A stretch of DNA of 64,000 nt. Source: Actinoplanes campanulatus (lineage in GTDB: Bacteria > Actinomycetota > Actinomycetes > Mycobacteriales > Micromonosporaceae). How positions within the stretch are numbered: the first letter of the stretch is position 1; every line of letters starts with the position of its first letter. The position numbers and the translations under genes are program-made. A model generated the notes under the pieces. The model did not search any database. It saw only the letters and a list, made by a program, of their open reading frames with translations, and was not told where the DNA came from. The stretch is from contig NZ_BMPW01000002.1 in assembly GCF_014647795.1 (NCBI RefSeq), forward strand, positions 248,001-312,000, in the 5' to 3' direction. Shown here piece after piece: positions 1 through 7,597 of this stretch.

Positions 1-1074
1 GCGGTCCGCCTGCGGGCCGAGATCCTCCACCGCGAGCATGGCGAAGACGATCGACGCCAGGCCGCGGGGCCCGAACCAGCTGATGAAGGCGATCGTCCGG
101 AGTGGAAGGCCGGTGCCGATCAGGGACAGCCCGGCCGGCAGCATCCGGATCACCGTCAGGCTCAGGAGCGCGTACCCGATCACCAGCCAGTCGGTGTGGG
201 CGATGACGATCGGCACCGCGGCCGCACCGAAGATCAACCAGGTCAGCAGGGAGGCCAGGCCGGCGGTCTGCTCGACGTAGAAGACCTCGCGCGCGCTGCC
301 CCGGCCGGCCGCCGCCCCGAACACGATGCCGGCCACGAAAGCGGCGACGAAACCGTTGCCGTCCAGCCAGTGCGTTCCGGTGTAGACGGCCAGGGCCAGC
401 GCCAGCACGCCCGGCCCGGCGAAATCCTCGGACGCCCAGCCCCGGGCCCGGGCGGTGCGCATGGCCCGGCCGCCCACCAGCCCGGCACCGATACCGACGG
501 CCACGCCGATCGCCAGTTCGCCGATCGCCGCCTGCGGGCCTGCGACCGTGGCGGTGGCCGCGCCGGCGATCGCCAGCGACACGACCGGGGTCGCGATGCC
601 GTCGTTGAGTCCACTCTCCACATTGAGCGTCCGGCGGATCCGCTCCGGCACCGACGGGTCGGACATCACCGCCGCGCCCAGGGCCGCGTCCGTCGGGGCC
701 AGGGCGGCACCGATCAGGAGCGCGAGCCAGAATCCCAGCTCGCCGAAGAACGCGGCCGCCAGCAGCGTGCCCACCGCGATCGTCAGCGGCAGGCCGATCC
801 CCAGCAGGCGTGCGAAGAGGCCCAGGTCGGCGCGGAACTCCGGCAACCCCACCCGGGACGCGTCGGCGAACAGCACCCAGACCAGGGTGATCTCGGCCAG
901 CAGCCGGACCACCTCACGGGTGGCCTCCGGATCGGGCACCGGGCCGGTGGAGAGCAGCAGGCCGGCGCTGACGAACAGGATCGGCGCGGTGAGGTCGGCG
1001 CGACCCAGCCGCGCCGACCACAACCCCCAACCGAAGACGGCGAGCAGCACCATCGCCGCCGCCGCTTCGTTCAT
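1..1074 (-). CDS. Cation:proton antiporter, CPA1 family (C-terminus cut by window edge)
   Basis: Reading the minus strand from an ATG at 1074 gives 358 codons with no stop before the window edge. The product is a polytopic membrane protein with about ten hydrophobic segments. Residues NVESGLNDG (near residue 150) match the Asn-Asp core of CPA1 Na+/H+ exchangers, APTDAALGAAV lies just before it, and the last visible part, SWFGPRGLASIVFAML, is the conserved late-helix motif of the family. It should exchange Na+ or K+ for H+ across the plasma membrane for pH and ion balance. The cytoplasmic tail, if any, lies outside the window. The gene is divergent from ridA with about 97 bp between the starts. 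Confidence 0.88.
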   Translation of the reverse strand, partial: MNEAAAAMVLLAVFGWGLWSARLGRADLTAPILFVSAGLLLSTGPVPDPEATREVVRLLAEITLVWVLFADASRVGLPEFRADLGLFARLLGIGLPLTIAVGTLLAAAFFGELGFWLALLIGAALAPTDAALGAAVMSDPSVPERIRRTLNVESGLNDGIATPVVSLAIAGAATATVAGPQAAIGELAIGVAVGIGAGLVGGRAMRTARARGWASEDFAGPGVLALALAVYTGTHWLDGNGFVAAFVAGIVFGAAAGRGSAREVFYVEQTAGLASLLTWLIFGAAAVPIVIAHTDWLVIGYALLSLTVIRMLPAGLSLIGTGLPLRTIAFISWFGPRGLASIVFAMLAVEDLGPQADR

Positions 1075-1171
1075 GCCCCGATCAGACCGTGCGACGGGTG
1101 CGACCGGATCACCCCGGCCGGATGAGCGCTCCGGTGCCCGAAATCGAAGGTACTGGATTAGGCTCGGCCGG

Positions 1172-1558
1172 ATGGAGACGGTCGCGCGCAATCCGGTCGA
1201 CGGCATCTATCCGGCCACCGGCGACTACGTGCACGCCATGGAGGTTCGAGGGGCGCAGCGGATGCTCTTCGTCTCCGGGACGATGGGGCTCGATCCGGGT
1301 GGGCGGCCGGGCGCGGATCTCACCGAACAGCTCGAACTCGTCTGGAACAACATCCGCGCCATCCTGGCCTCGGCGGAGATGACGGTGGACAACATCGTCC
1401 GCCAGACCAGCTACCTGCGGGACGTGTCCTACGCCGGGGAGAACGCGGCGGCCCGGGTTGCGGCGCTCGGCGGGCGTGCCATTCCGACCACGGCGATCGT
1501 CGTACAGACGCTGGAGAGCGATTGGCTCATCGAGCTGGAGATCATCGCTGTCGCCTGA
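1172..1558 (+). CDS. ridA: RidA family (YjgF/UK114) reactive-intermediate deaminase
   Basis: A 128-residue protein, the usual RidA size, with LFVSGTMGLDPGGR, the central VWNNIRAILASAEM helix, VRQTSYLRD, and the closing ELEIIAVA strand that resembles the VEIEAIA ending of the family. Family members hydrolyse 2-aminoacrylate and related enamines and so protect PLP enzymes. The ATG at 1172 has TAGGCT seven bases upstream and no Shine-Dalgarno, which suggests a leaderless mRNA. The 3' end overlaps the convergent mug gene by 17 bp. Some subgroup members have other ligands, so the exact substrate is inferred. Confidence 0.85.
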   Translation: METVARNPVDGIYPATGDYVHAMEVRGAQRMLFVSGTMGLDPGGRPGADLTEQLELVWNNIRAILASAEMTVDNIVRQTSYLRDVSYAGENAAARVAALGGRAIPTTAIVVQTLESDWLIELEIIAVA

Positions 1559-2156
1559 GCGTCGCGGCGCGCAGCGCCGCGAACTCGCTGATCAGGGCGG
1601 GTAGCTGGAAGTGCGCGTTCAGGCCGCTCGGGTTCGGCAACACCCACACCGGTACGCCCGCGAGCGCCTCGTCCTGCTGCCCGAGCCGTGTCCTCGGGCG
1701 GCGGAAGGCGGCGCGGTAGGCGGTCACCCCGAGCACCGCGAGACACCGCGGCCGCAGGCGGGCCACCCGTTCGGTGAGCCGGGCGCCACCCTCGGTGAAC
1801 TCCTCGGGGGAGAGCTCGTCGGCGCGGGCGGTGGCCCGGGCCACCACATTGGTGATGCCGAGTCCGAGACCGGGCAGCAGGTGCTGTTCGGAGGGCGTCA
1901 GCAGGCGGTCGGTGAAGCCGGCGCCGTGCAACGCCGGCCAGAACCGGTTGCCTGGCCGGGCGAAGTGGTGGCCGGTCGCCGCCGAGTAGAGGCTCGGGTT
2001 GATGCCGGAGAACAGCACCAGCAGATCGGGCCCGGCCACGTCCGGGATGGTCCGCCCGGCGGCCGCCGCCACCTCTTCGGCGCTCGGACGGCGTACCGCC
2101 GCGGGTCTGCCCTGGTGCCGGCCCGCGGAGGCGGGCCCGGTGGGCGGACGGGTCAC
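1542..2156 (-). CDS. mug: G/U mismatch-specific uracil-DNA glycosylase (Mug family)
   Basis: A 204-residue product. The motif LLVLFSGINPSLYSAATGHHFARPGNRFW carries the active-site GINPS and the GHHFARPGNRFW loop typical of Mug/TDG enzymes, and the C-terminal PNPSGLNAHF corresponds to the minor-groove wedge loop. It would remove uracil and ethenocytosine from mismatched DNA. The GTG start at 2156 overlaps the stop of the upstream SDR gene in a GTGA arrangement, so translation is probably coupled. A proline-rich linker of about 30 residues precedes the catalytic core. It converges with ridA with overlapping 3' ends. Confidence 0.87.
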   Translation of the reverse strand: MTRPPTGPASAGRHQGRPAAVRRPSAEEVAAAAGRTIPDVAGPDLLVLFSGINPSLYSAATGHHFARPGNRFWPALHGAGFTDRLLTPSEQHLLPGLGLGITNVVARATARADELSPEEFTEGGARLTERVARLRPRCLAVLGVTAYRAAFRRPRTRLGQQDEALAGVPVWVLPNPSGLNAHFQLPALISEFAALRAATLRRQR

Positions 2157-2914
2157 AGGGCGCGGAGGGCGCCGCCGTCGACCGGGACCGCAACGCCGGT
2201 CACGTAGCTGGCGGCCGGGGAGAGCAGGAAGGCCGCCACCCGGCCGAACTCGGTGGGTTCGCCGATCCGGCTCAGCGGGATGTTCGCGGCGACCGCCTCG
2301 GCCGCGGCCGCCGGGTCGGGGGCGGCCTCGAAGAGCTCGCGGCTGCGGTCGGTCATGAAACGGCCCGGCAGGATGCTCAGCACCCGGACGCCGCGCGGGG
2401 CGAACTCGTCGGCCATGTCCTTCGCCGCCATCGCCAGGCCGGGGCGGAAGCCGTTGGAGAGGCCCAGACCGGCCAGCGGCGTCTTCACCGACGTGGACAG
2501 GACCAGGCCGATGGCGCCGCCCTCGGGCAGGGCGGCGGCGAATGTACGGGCCGCGCGCACCGAACCGAGGAACACCGTCTCGAAGGCGGTCGTCCACTGG
2601 TCGTCGCTCATGCTGGCCGCGGTGCCCGGAGTGGGGCCGCCGACCGAGATGAGCGCGCCGTCCAGCCGGCCGAACCGCTCCTGCGCGGCGTGCACGAGTT
2701 CACGCGGTGTGCTCGGGTCGGCCAGGTCGGCGGTCACGCCGAGGGCGTGCTCGGGGCCGCCCAGCCGGTCCACCGCCTCGGCGACCCGGTCGGCGTCGCG
2801 CGAGGAGATCACCACCCGTGCGCCGTCGCCGACGAGCGCCTGCGCGGTGGCGAACCCCAGCCCGCGCGAGGCGCCGGTGAGGATGAAGACACGATCAGCC
2901 AGCCCAAGGTCCAT
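2153..2914 (-). CDS. SDR-family oxidoreductase with atypical active site
   Basis: A 253-residue Rossmann protein. TGASRGLGF near residue 11 is the NAD(P)-binding glycine motif, the ISVGG strand replaces NNAG, and the C-terminus SYVTGVAVPVDGG is typical of FabG-like SDRs. Where the catalytic Tyr-x-x-x-Lys is expected, the sequence reads S-N-G-F-R (within GLSNGFRPGLAMAAK), so both catalytic residues appear substituted. A subgroup of SDRs with LSNxxRP is known, so this may be a divergent reductase or a non-catalytic member. The ATG at 2914 is preceded by CAGGAT six bases upstream (leaderless). It overlaps the XRE gene upstream by 20 bp and mug downstream by 4 bp. Confidence 0.8.
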   Translation of the reverse strand: MDLGLADRVFILTGASRGLGFATAQALVGDGARVVISSRDADRVAEAVDRLGGPEHALGVTADLADPSTPRELVHAAQERFGRLDGALISVGGPTPGTAASMSDDQWTTAFETVFLGSVRAARTFAAALPEGGAIGLVLSTSVKTPLAGLGLSNGFRPGLAMAAKDMADEFAPRGVRVLSILPGRFMTDRSRELFEAAPDPAAAAEAVAANIPLSRIGEPTEFGRVAAFLLSPAASYVTGVAVPVDGGALRAL

Positions 2915-3674
2915 GGGACGATCCTGCCATCCGGCGGCCGAGCGCGGTCGCGGTGGCCGCGTCGGCCGGCAGGAACGCCTCGATGGCCAGCTCGGACAGG
3001 GTGACGTCACGCGGGGTGCCGAGCACCGAGGTCATGCTGAACATGTTCAGGTCGTCGAATCGCAGCGGCACCACCAGGCCGTCCGGGCGGGCGTCGGACT
3101 CGCCGCCGGGATAGCCGGCCAGCTCGGCCCGCAGCTCGTGCAGCACCGGGTCGCCGGTGGCCGCGGCCTGCCGGTCCAGCTGGTGCAGGAGGTGGGTGCG
3201 CCACTCGGCGAGGTTGCCGATCCGCGGCGCCATGCCGGCCGGATGCAGTGCCAGCCGCAGCACGTTGACCGGTGGCGCCAGCAGCTCCGGCGCGCATCCC
3301 TCGGTGAAGAGGGCCACCGCGGCGTTGCCGTCCACCATCGTCCAGTGCCGGTCCACCAGCACCGCCGGGTTCGGACCGTACCCGGTCAGTAGGTCGCGGA
3401 GCGCGGACAGCACGTCAGCCAGCGGTGGGCCGTCCAGCGCCGACTCCGGGTAGGCGGGCGCGTACCCACCGGCCAGCAGCAGCTCGTTGCGGGCGCGCAA
3501 CGGCACGTCCAGCTCCTCGGCCAGCCGCAGCAGCATCTGCCGGGTCGGCCGGGACCGGCCGGTCTCCACGAACGACAGATGCCGGGTCGACACCCCGGAC
3601 CGGCCGGACAGATCGAGCTGGCTCATCCTCCGGGTGTCCCGCCAGCCGCGCAGCAGCATTCCCACCTCGCCCAT
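2895..3674 (-). CDS. XRE-family transcriptional regulator, MmyB-like
   Basis: A 259-residue protein. Residues about 5-60 form a Cro/C1 helix-turn-helix (MSQLDLSGRSGVSTRHLSFVE, then GRSRPTRQMLLRLAEEL). The remainder matches the MmyB-type ligand-binding domain, with LLTGYGPNPAVLVDRHWTMVDGN and a hydrophobic core ending LSELAIEAFLPAD. Such regulators commonly control an adjacent oxidoreductase, and here the SDR starts inside this gene's 3' end. The ATG at 3674 sits seven bases after TAGGCT, suggesting a leaderless transcript. A 6-bp inverted repeat at 3711-3727 is in the shared promoter region. Confidence 0.85.
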   Translation of the reverse strand: MGEVGMLLRGWRDTRRMSQLDLSGRSGVSTRHLSFVETGRSRPTRQMLLRLAEELDVPLRARNELLLAGGYAPAYPESALDGPPLADVLSALRDLLTGYGPNPAVLVDRHWTMVDGNAAVALFTEGCAPELLAPPVNVLRLALHPAGMAPRIGNLAEWRTHLLHQLDRQAAATGDPVLHELRAELAGYPGGESDARPDGLVVPLRFDDLNMFSMTSVLGTPRDVTLSELAIEAFLPADAATATALGRRMAGSSHGPWAG

Positions 3675-3710
3675 ACCCGGCAGCCTAGGCAGCGGCCGTG
3701 CGCCGTCACC

Positions 3711-3727
3711 ATTACCTCCGGGGTAAT
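3711..3727. promoter_or_regulatory. Inverted repeat, candidate XRE operator
   Basis: ATTACC and GGTAAT form perfect 6-bp arms around TCCGG. The repeat lies between the divergent XRE regulator (start 3674, -10 near 3682-3687) and the SnoaL-like gene (3796), at about the -35 distance for the regulator. It is the only clear dyad in this intergenic region. Autoregulation is inferred from position. Confidence 0.45.
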
Positions 3728-3795
3728 CGACGCCGCTGTCTCCGCCCGGGCAGGCTTCCGGTCATCAGCCGACCGGCAATGGAGGGACGACAGTG

Positions 3796-4161
3796 ATGAG
3801 CGACTTCGACACCGTGATCGACCGCTACCTCGGCGTGTGGAACGAGGCCAACCCGGTCGCCCGGCGGGCCGCGATCGACGAGCTGTTCGCCGAGAATGTC
3901 CGCTACGTGGACCCGCTCGCGGCGGTCGAGGGCCGGGCCGCACTGGACGCGGTCATCGGGGCGGCGCGGCAGCAGTTCGCCGGGCTGGTGTTCAGCTCCG
4001 GCGGGCCGGTCGACGCGCACCACGACCAGGCGCGTTTCACCTGGCATCTGGGCCGGCCGGGCGGTGAGCCACTGGTCGTCGGCTTCGACGTGGCGGAACG
4101 CGACGCCGACGGCCGGATCTTCCAGGTGCTCGGCTTCATCGACCGGGCCCCGGGCCGGTAG
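3796..4161 (+). CDS. SnoaL/NTF2-like domain protein
   Basis: A 121-residue single-domain protein: an N-terminal helix (DTVIDRYLGVWNEAN), the segment ELFAENVRYVDP, and C-terminal beta strands HDQARFTWHLG and GFDVAERDADGRIFQVLGFID. This is the cone-shaped NTF2-like fold used by small hydrolases, isomerases and ligand-binding proteins. No specific reaction can be assigned. GGAGGG at 3781-3786 supports either the ATG at 3796 or a GTG one codon upstream. It is divergent from the XRE/SDR pair and probably under the same operator. Its 3' end nearly abuts the convergent TetR gene (3 bp apart). Confidence 0.78.
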   Translation: MSDFDTVIDRYLGVWNEANPVARRAAIDELFAENVRYVDPLAAVEGRAALDAVIGAARQQFAGLVFSSGGPVDAHHDQARFTWHLGRPGGEPLVVGFDVAERDADGRIFQVLGFIDRAPGR

Positions 4162-4164
4162 GAA

Positions 4165-4749
4165 TCACGCGGCGGGCTTGCGGACCGCCTCCTCGACCAC
4201 GTCGAGGACGCGGGTCAGCTCGCCGGCCGGGCGGCCGGTGGCCAGGTGCAACACCAGGCCGTCGTAGGCGAGCTCCAGGAACTGGGTGAGAACCTCGACC
4301 GCTACGTCCTCGCGCAGCACCCCGGCCTCGCGCTGCCGCTGGAGCCGCTCGCGGGTGGCGTCGGCGATCGCGGCGGACCGCTGGGCCCAGCGCTTGGCGA
4401 AGGCCGGGTCGGTACGCAGACGGTGTGACACCTCGAGCTGGGTGCCGAGCCACCCGGCCGTGTCGCCCTCGCTGTTGCCGGCCCGGTCCAGCAGGTCGCG
4501 CATCACCTGGACCAGGCCGTTGCGGGCGACGGTCTCCACCATGGTGGCGGCGTCGTCCTCGGCCACGGCGAGGAACAGGTGCTCCTTGTCCCGGAAATGG
4601 TGAAAAATCGCGCCGCGCGACATGCCGGTGGCCTCTTCGAGGCGGCGGACGGTGGCGCCCCCGTAACCGAACCGCGCGAAACAGGCGCGGGCCGCACTGA
4701 GGATCTCGTGGCGGCGCGCATAGAGCTGGTCCTGACTCACCCTGGGCAC
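4165..4749 (-). CDS. acnR: TetR-family repressor, AcnR-like
   Basis: A 194-residue protein. The N-terminal helix-turn-helix (GYGGATVRRLEEATGMSRGAIFHHF, residues about 28-52) and the following DKEHLFLAVAEDDAA closely resemble AcnR, the TetR-type repressor of aconitase described in Corynebacterium. The C-terminal ligand domain is helical. The GTG start at 4749 has CACGAT seven bases upstream. A 24-bp element at 4781-4804 recurs at the acnA promoter (11344-11367) with 19 of 24 positions identical, which supports autoregulation and control of acnA. In Corynebacterium the regulator is next to acn; here it is about 3.7 kb away. The symbol is assigned from similarity and the operator. Confidence 0.78.
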   Translation of the reverse strand: MPRVSQDQLYARRHEILSAARACFARFGYGGATVRRLEEATGMSRGAIFHHFRDKEHLFLAVAEDDAATMVETVARNGLVQVMRDLLDRAGNSEGDTAGWLGTQLEVSHRLRTDPAFAKRWAQRSAAIADATRERLQRQREAGVLREDVAVEVLTQFLELAYDGLVLHLATGRPAGELTRVLDVVEEAVRKPAA

Positions 4750-4780
4750 GTCGCTGATCGTGTCATGTGGCCGGACCGTC

Positions 4781-4804
4781 TTGCAATCCGTACGTACGGC
4801 TTAC
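4781..4804. promoter_or_regulatory. Candidate AcnR operator upstream of the TetR gene
   Basis: Contains the perfect 12-bp palindrome CCGTACGTACGG (4788-4799) flanked by TTGCAAT and CTTAC. The reverse complement aligns with 11344-11367 at the aconitase promoter, sharing GTAA, CCGTACGT, CG, TTG and AA in register. It lies 32-55 bp upstream of the GTG start of the TetR gene, suiting autorepression. Binding is inferred. Confidence 0.6.
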
Positions 4805-4913
4805 TACAAATGGCCGTCCCACGATCGGATGATGCGAATTTCCTCATCGGCTCGGTGTTTTGTTAACAGTCCTGGACTGGGCGGTCCGGCGGGCGCTCAC
4901 GTAAAGTGCCCGC

Positions 4914-5561
4914 GTGCCCCTAGTCTTCCTCGCCCTGGACGACACCCTGCTCGACCGCAGCGGCGCGTTCCGGCTGTGGTCCAAGGGGTTCCTCGACGAG
5001 ATCGCCGCCCCTCAGGACGACCTGGAGTGGCTGGTGTCGGTCGACGCCGATGGCCTGACCTCGCGCTGGGACCTGGCGGACCTCATCCGGGAACGCTACC
5101 GGCTGCGGGTGCCGGTGATCGACCTGGTCGACGAACTGAACACCGGGCCGCTCACCTTCGAACGGCTGGACCCGATGGTCGGCTGCGCGCTGGAGATCGC
5201 GGGCGACGCGGGGCTGGTGCCGGTGGTGGTCACCAACGGGCAGACCGAACAGCAGGAGGCGCGGATCCGGCGTACCGGGGTGGACCGCTATGTCGCCGAC
5301 TGGGTGATCTCCGAGGAGTGCGGGGTGAGCAAGCCGAACCCGCGGATCTTCGCCCTGGCCGCGCAGCGGGTGCGGATGCGGCTGGCCGGGGCCTGGGTGC
5401 TCGGGGACAGCCCGGAGGCCGACATCGGCGGCGCCGCGGCGCTCGGGCTGCCCAGCGTGTGGCTGCACCGCGGGCGGGACTGGGTGGACAACCGGTTCGC
5501 GCCGACCCGGGTGGTGGGCAACGTGATCCAGGGAATCTCGGCGATCATGGCCGCCCGATAA
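4914..5561 (+). CDS. HAD-superfamily protein lacking the nucleophilic aspartate
   Basis: A 215-residue protein with a HAD hydrolase layout: VVVTNG (motif II), GVSKPNPRIF with the motif III lysine, and WVLGDSPEADI (motif IV). Motif I reads L-A-L-D-D-T-L, so the first aspartate of DxDxT, the phosphorylated nucleophile, is Ala7 (codon GCC; GAC would restore it). The protein may therefore be catalytically dead or have a changed role, unless the base is an error. The GTG at 4914 follows TAAAGT by six bases with no Shine-Dalgarno, so it is probably leaderless. The nearest active relatives are small phosphatases of the haloacid dehalogenase type. Confidence 0.8.
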   Translation: MPLVFLALDDTLLDRSGAFRLWSKGFLDEIAAPQDDLEWLVSVDADGLTSRWDLADLIRERYRLRVPVIDLVDELNTGPLTFERLDPMVGCALEIAGDAGLVPVVVTNGQTEQQEARIRRTGVDRYVADWVISEECGVSKPNPRIFALAAQRVRMRLAGAWVLGDSPEADIGGAAALGLPSVWLHRGRDWVDNRFAPTRVVGNVIQGISAIMAAR

Positions 5562-5616
5562 ATAGGTTGCGCCCCGGTCCGGTGATCGGACAGAGTGGGC
5601 GCGCGTGTTTCCCGAC

Positions 5617-5691
5617 GAGAAAGAAGGGGGTGGACCTCGTGGCTGTCTTTGTCATGCCTGCGTCCCCGTTTTCCCCGATGACTTCTTTCTC
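5617..5691 (+). promoter_or_regulatory. Long-range inverted repeat in the RIO kinase leader
   Basis: GAGAAAGAAG (5617-5626) and CTTCTTTCTC (5682-5691) are perfect 10-bp complements 55 nt apart. The downstream arm ends directly before GAGGAG (5693-5698), the presumed ribosome site of the kinase gene starting at 5707. Such pairing could affect translation initiation or act as an attenuator. No known riboswitch class is recognised. Confidence 0.4.
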
Positions 5692-5706
5692 TGAGGAGAC
5701 CCTTCA

Positions 5707-6612
5707 GTGCGCGAGCACGAGACGACCATGCGCCGTGGGCGCCCCAAGTTCGACGACGACGAACCGACTTTCGTAAAGCGCGGCCGGCTCGAGCCGGCCC
5801 TGCAGGAGGACCCTGATCTGCCCGAGGAGGGCGACCGCTGGTCCACCTGGGACGGCGCTCTGCACGGTCCCGATCCCCGGCCCGACTGGGTCCGTACCGA
5901 GTACGGCGCCGTCGACACCGAGTTGGGGATGCTGAAGACCGGCAAGGAGGCCGACGTCTTCCTGGTCCGGCGCGCCATCCCGAGCACCGGCCAGATCAGC
6001 ATGCTGGCCGCCAAGCGGTACCGCGACGGCGACCACCGGATGTTCCACCGGGACGCCGGCTATCTCGAGGGCCGCCGGGTCCGCCGGTCCCGGGAGATGC
6101 GGGCCATGACCAACCGGACCGCCTTCGGCAAGGAGATGATCTCCGGGCAGTGGGCGGCCGCCGAGTTCGGCGCGCTCAGCCGGCTGTGGCAGGTCGGCCA
6201 GGAGAGCGGGCTGATCTGTGTGCCCTACCCGGTGCAGCTGATCGGCACCGAGCTGATGCTGGAGTTCATCGGCGACTGGGAGACCGGTGAGGCGGCGCCA
6301 CGGCTCGCCCAGGTGCGCGCCGACGCCGACGGGCTGGCCGACCTGTGGCGGCAGATGACCGACGCGCTGTCGGTGCTGGCCCGGGCGCAGGTGGCACACG
6401 GGGACCTGTCGCCGTACAACACCCTCGTCCACGACGGGCGGCTGGTGCTCATCGACCTGCCGCAGATCGTGGACGTGATCGCGAATCCGCGCGGCGGCGA
6501 GTTCATCGCGCGGGACGTGCGCAACGTGGCCGGCTGGTTCCGGCCACGGGGGCTGGAGGTCGACGAGGAGGCGCTGGTCGAGCGCCTGCACTACGAGGCG
6601 GGGCTGCGCTGA
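5707..6612 (+). CDS. RIO-family serine/threonine protein kinase
   Basis: A 301-residue kinase. An acidic N-terminus (RPKFDDDEPTF) is followed by the RIO nucleotide loop GMLKTGKEADVFLVRR, the lysine in MLAAKRYRDGDHRMF, the catalytic loop HGDLSPYNTL with Asp233, and the metal-binding IDLPQ with Asp250. RIO kinases lack the substrate-binding subdomains of classical kinases. Archaeal and eukaryotic members act in ribosome assembly, while the role of actinobacterial ones is not established. The GTG at 5707 is 8 bases after GAGGAG. The leader carries a 10-bp inverted repeat. The gene converges with the DUF2630 gene across a strong terminator hairpin. Confidence 0.87.
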   Translation: MREHETTMRRGRPKFDDDEPTFVKRGRLEPALQEDPDLPEEGDRWSTWDGALHGPDPRPDWVRTEYGAVDTELGMLKTGKEADVFLVRRAIPSTGQISMLAAKRYRDGDHRMFHRDAGYLEGRRVRRSREMRAMTNRTAFGKEMISGQWAAAEFGALSRLWQVGQESGLICVPYPVQLIGTELMLEFIGDWETGEAAPRLAQVRADADGLADLWRQMTDALSVLARAQVAHGDLSPYNTLVHDGRLVLIDLPQIVDVIANPRGGEFIARDVRNVAGWFRPRGLEVDEEALVERLHYEAGLR

Positions 6613-6642
6613 GCGCGGTCCCGTGCCGGCCACTGCCCGGCC

Positions 6643-6670
6643 CGCGGCCGCCGCGTCCACGGCGGCCGCG
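6643..6670. terminator. Bidirectional hairpin terminator
   Basis: CGCGGCCGCCG and CGGCGGCCGCG form a perfect 11-bp stem with a 6-nt loop between the convergent RIO kinase and DUF2630 genes. There is no U tract, as is common in high-GC actinobacteria. Confidence 0.7.
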
Positions 6671-6682
6671 ACCGGCGCCGGC

Positions 6683-6928
6683 TCACTGCACGTAGTTCTC
6701 CACCTCGTCGACGCTGTGGGCCTGCTCGGCGTCGGGGTCGTTCCCGGCCGAGCGGGCCGCACGGCGCCGGCGCAGCAGGTCCCAGCACTGGTCCAGCGAC
6801 TCCTCCAGCTCCCGGAGGCGGGTGTGCTCCTCGTCCGAGGAGATCTTGCCGTCGCTCAGCTGACGGCGTAGCTCGTGCTCCTCGTCGACCAGGTCGCTGA
6901 TGCGGCTCAGCACATTCTTGTCATCCAT
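6683..6928 (-). CDS. DUF2630 family small protein
   Basis: An 81-residue, highly charged helical protein (MDDKNVLSRISDLVDEEHEL, then RLRELEESLDQCWDLLRRRRAARSAG). This heptad-rich composition and the CWDLLRRRRA segment fit DUF2630, a small actinobacterial family of unknown function. It is probably cytoplasmic and may form a coiled coil. The ATG at 6928 is six bases downstream of TAGGCT with no ribosome site, consistent with a leaderless transcript. Confidence 0.8.
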   Translation of the reverse strand: MDDKNVLSRISDLVDEEHELRRQLSDGKISSDEEHTRLRELEESLDQCWDLLRRRRAARSAGNDPDAEQAHSVDEVENYVQ

Positions 6929-7004
6929 TCCCGGAGCCTAAGCATCCCGGCCGTGCCGGTGGGCGCTCACCGCACCGAGTTCACGCCGACATTAGGATCA
7001 TGTG

Positions 7005-7595
7005 GTGACGCTTGAGGCTCAGCGGGATCACATCCTCTCCGGGCGGATGTACAACGACCTGACCCCGGAACTGGTCGGAGCCCGGACGCGGGCCGTGTTG
7101 CTGACCAGCGACTACAACGACAGCTTCGGCCGGCCGCAGGCGGAGCGCGAGGCCGTCCTGCGGCGGCTGCTGCGGTCGGTGGGGCGGGAGTGCCACTTCG
7201 AGCCGACGTTCCGGTGCGAGTTCGGGTTCAACATCAGCGTCGGCGACCACTTCTACGCCAACTTCGACTGCGTGATGCTCGACGGCGGCGGCATCACCAT
7301 CGGGGACCATGTGCTGTTCGGGCCCCGGGTCGGCATCTACACCTCCAACCACGCGGTCGACGCGGCCGAGCGGGCGGCCGGGGCCTGCTACGCGAAACCG
7401 GTCGTCATCGGGAACAACGTCTGGGTCGGCGGCGGCGTCACCATCAACCAGGGCGTGACCATCGGCGACGGGGCGATCATCGGATCCGGCAGCGTGGTCA
7501 CGAAGTCCGTTCCGGCCGGGGTGATCGCGGCCGGCGTCCCGGCCCGGGTGCTGCGCGAGATCACCGGCGCCGACAAGACCGGCTACCGTCCCTGA
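7005..7595 (+). CDS. Sugar O-acetyltransferase, maltose/NodL/LacA type
   Basis: A 196-residue left-handed beta-helix protein with hexapeptide repeats from about residue 70 to 185 (ISVGDHFYANFDCVMLDGG, then VVIGNNVWVGGGVTINQGV and IGDGAIIGSGSVVTKSVP). An N-terminal Mac domain contains HILSGRMYNDLTPEL. The catalytic histidine is in SNHAVD. It transfers acetyl from acetyl-CoA to a sugar hydroxyl. TAGGAT lies six bases before the GTG at 7005; another GTG is one codon upstream. The stop is followed after 2 bp by a GNAT gene, so the two acetyltransferases are probably co-transcribed. Confidence 0.87.
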   Translation: MTLEAQRDHILSGRMYNDLTPELVGARTRAVLLTSDYNDSFGRPQAEREAVLRRLLRSVGRECHFEPTFRCEFGFNISVGDHFYANFDCVMLDGGGITIGDHVLFGPRVGIYTSNHAVDAAERAAGACYAKPVVIGNNVWVGGGVTINQGVTIGDGAIIGSGSVVTKSVPAGVIAAGVPARVLREITGADKTGYRP

Positions 7596-7597
7596 CC

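Noticed and set aside
196-1125. Plus-strand frame over the antiporter
   Set aside because: Antisense to a clear CPA1 antiporter; Arg/Gly/His-rich shadow.
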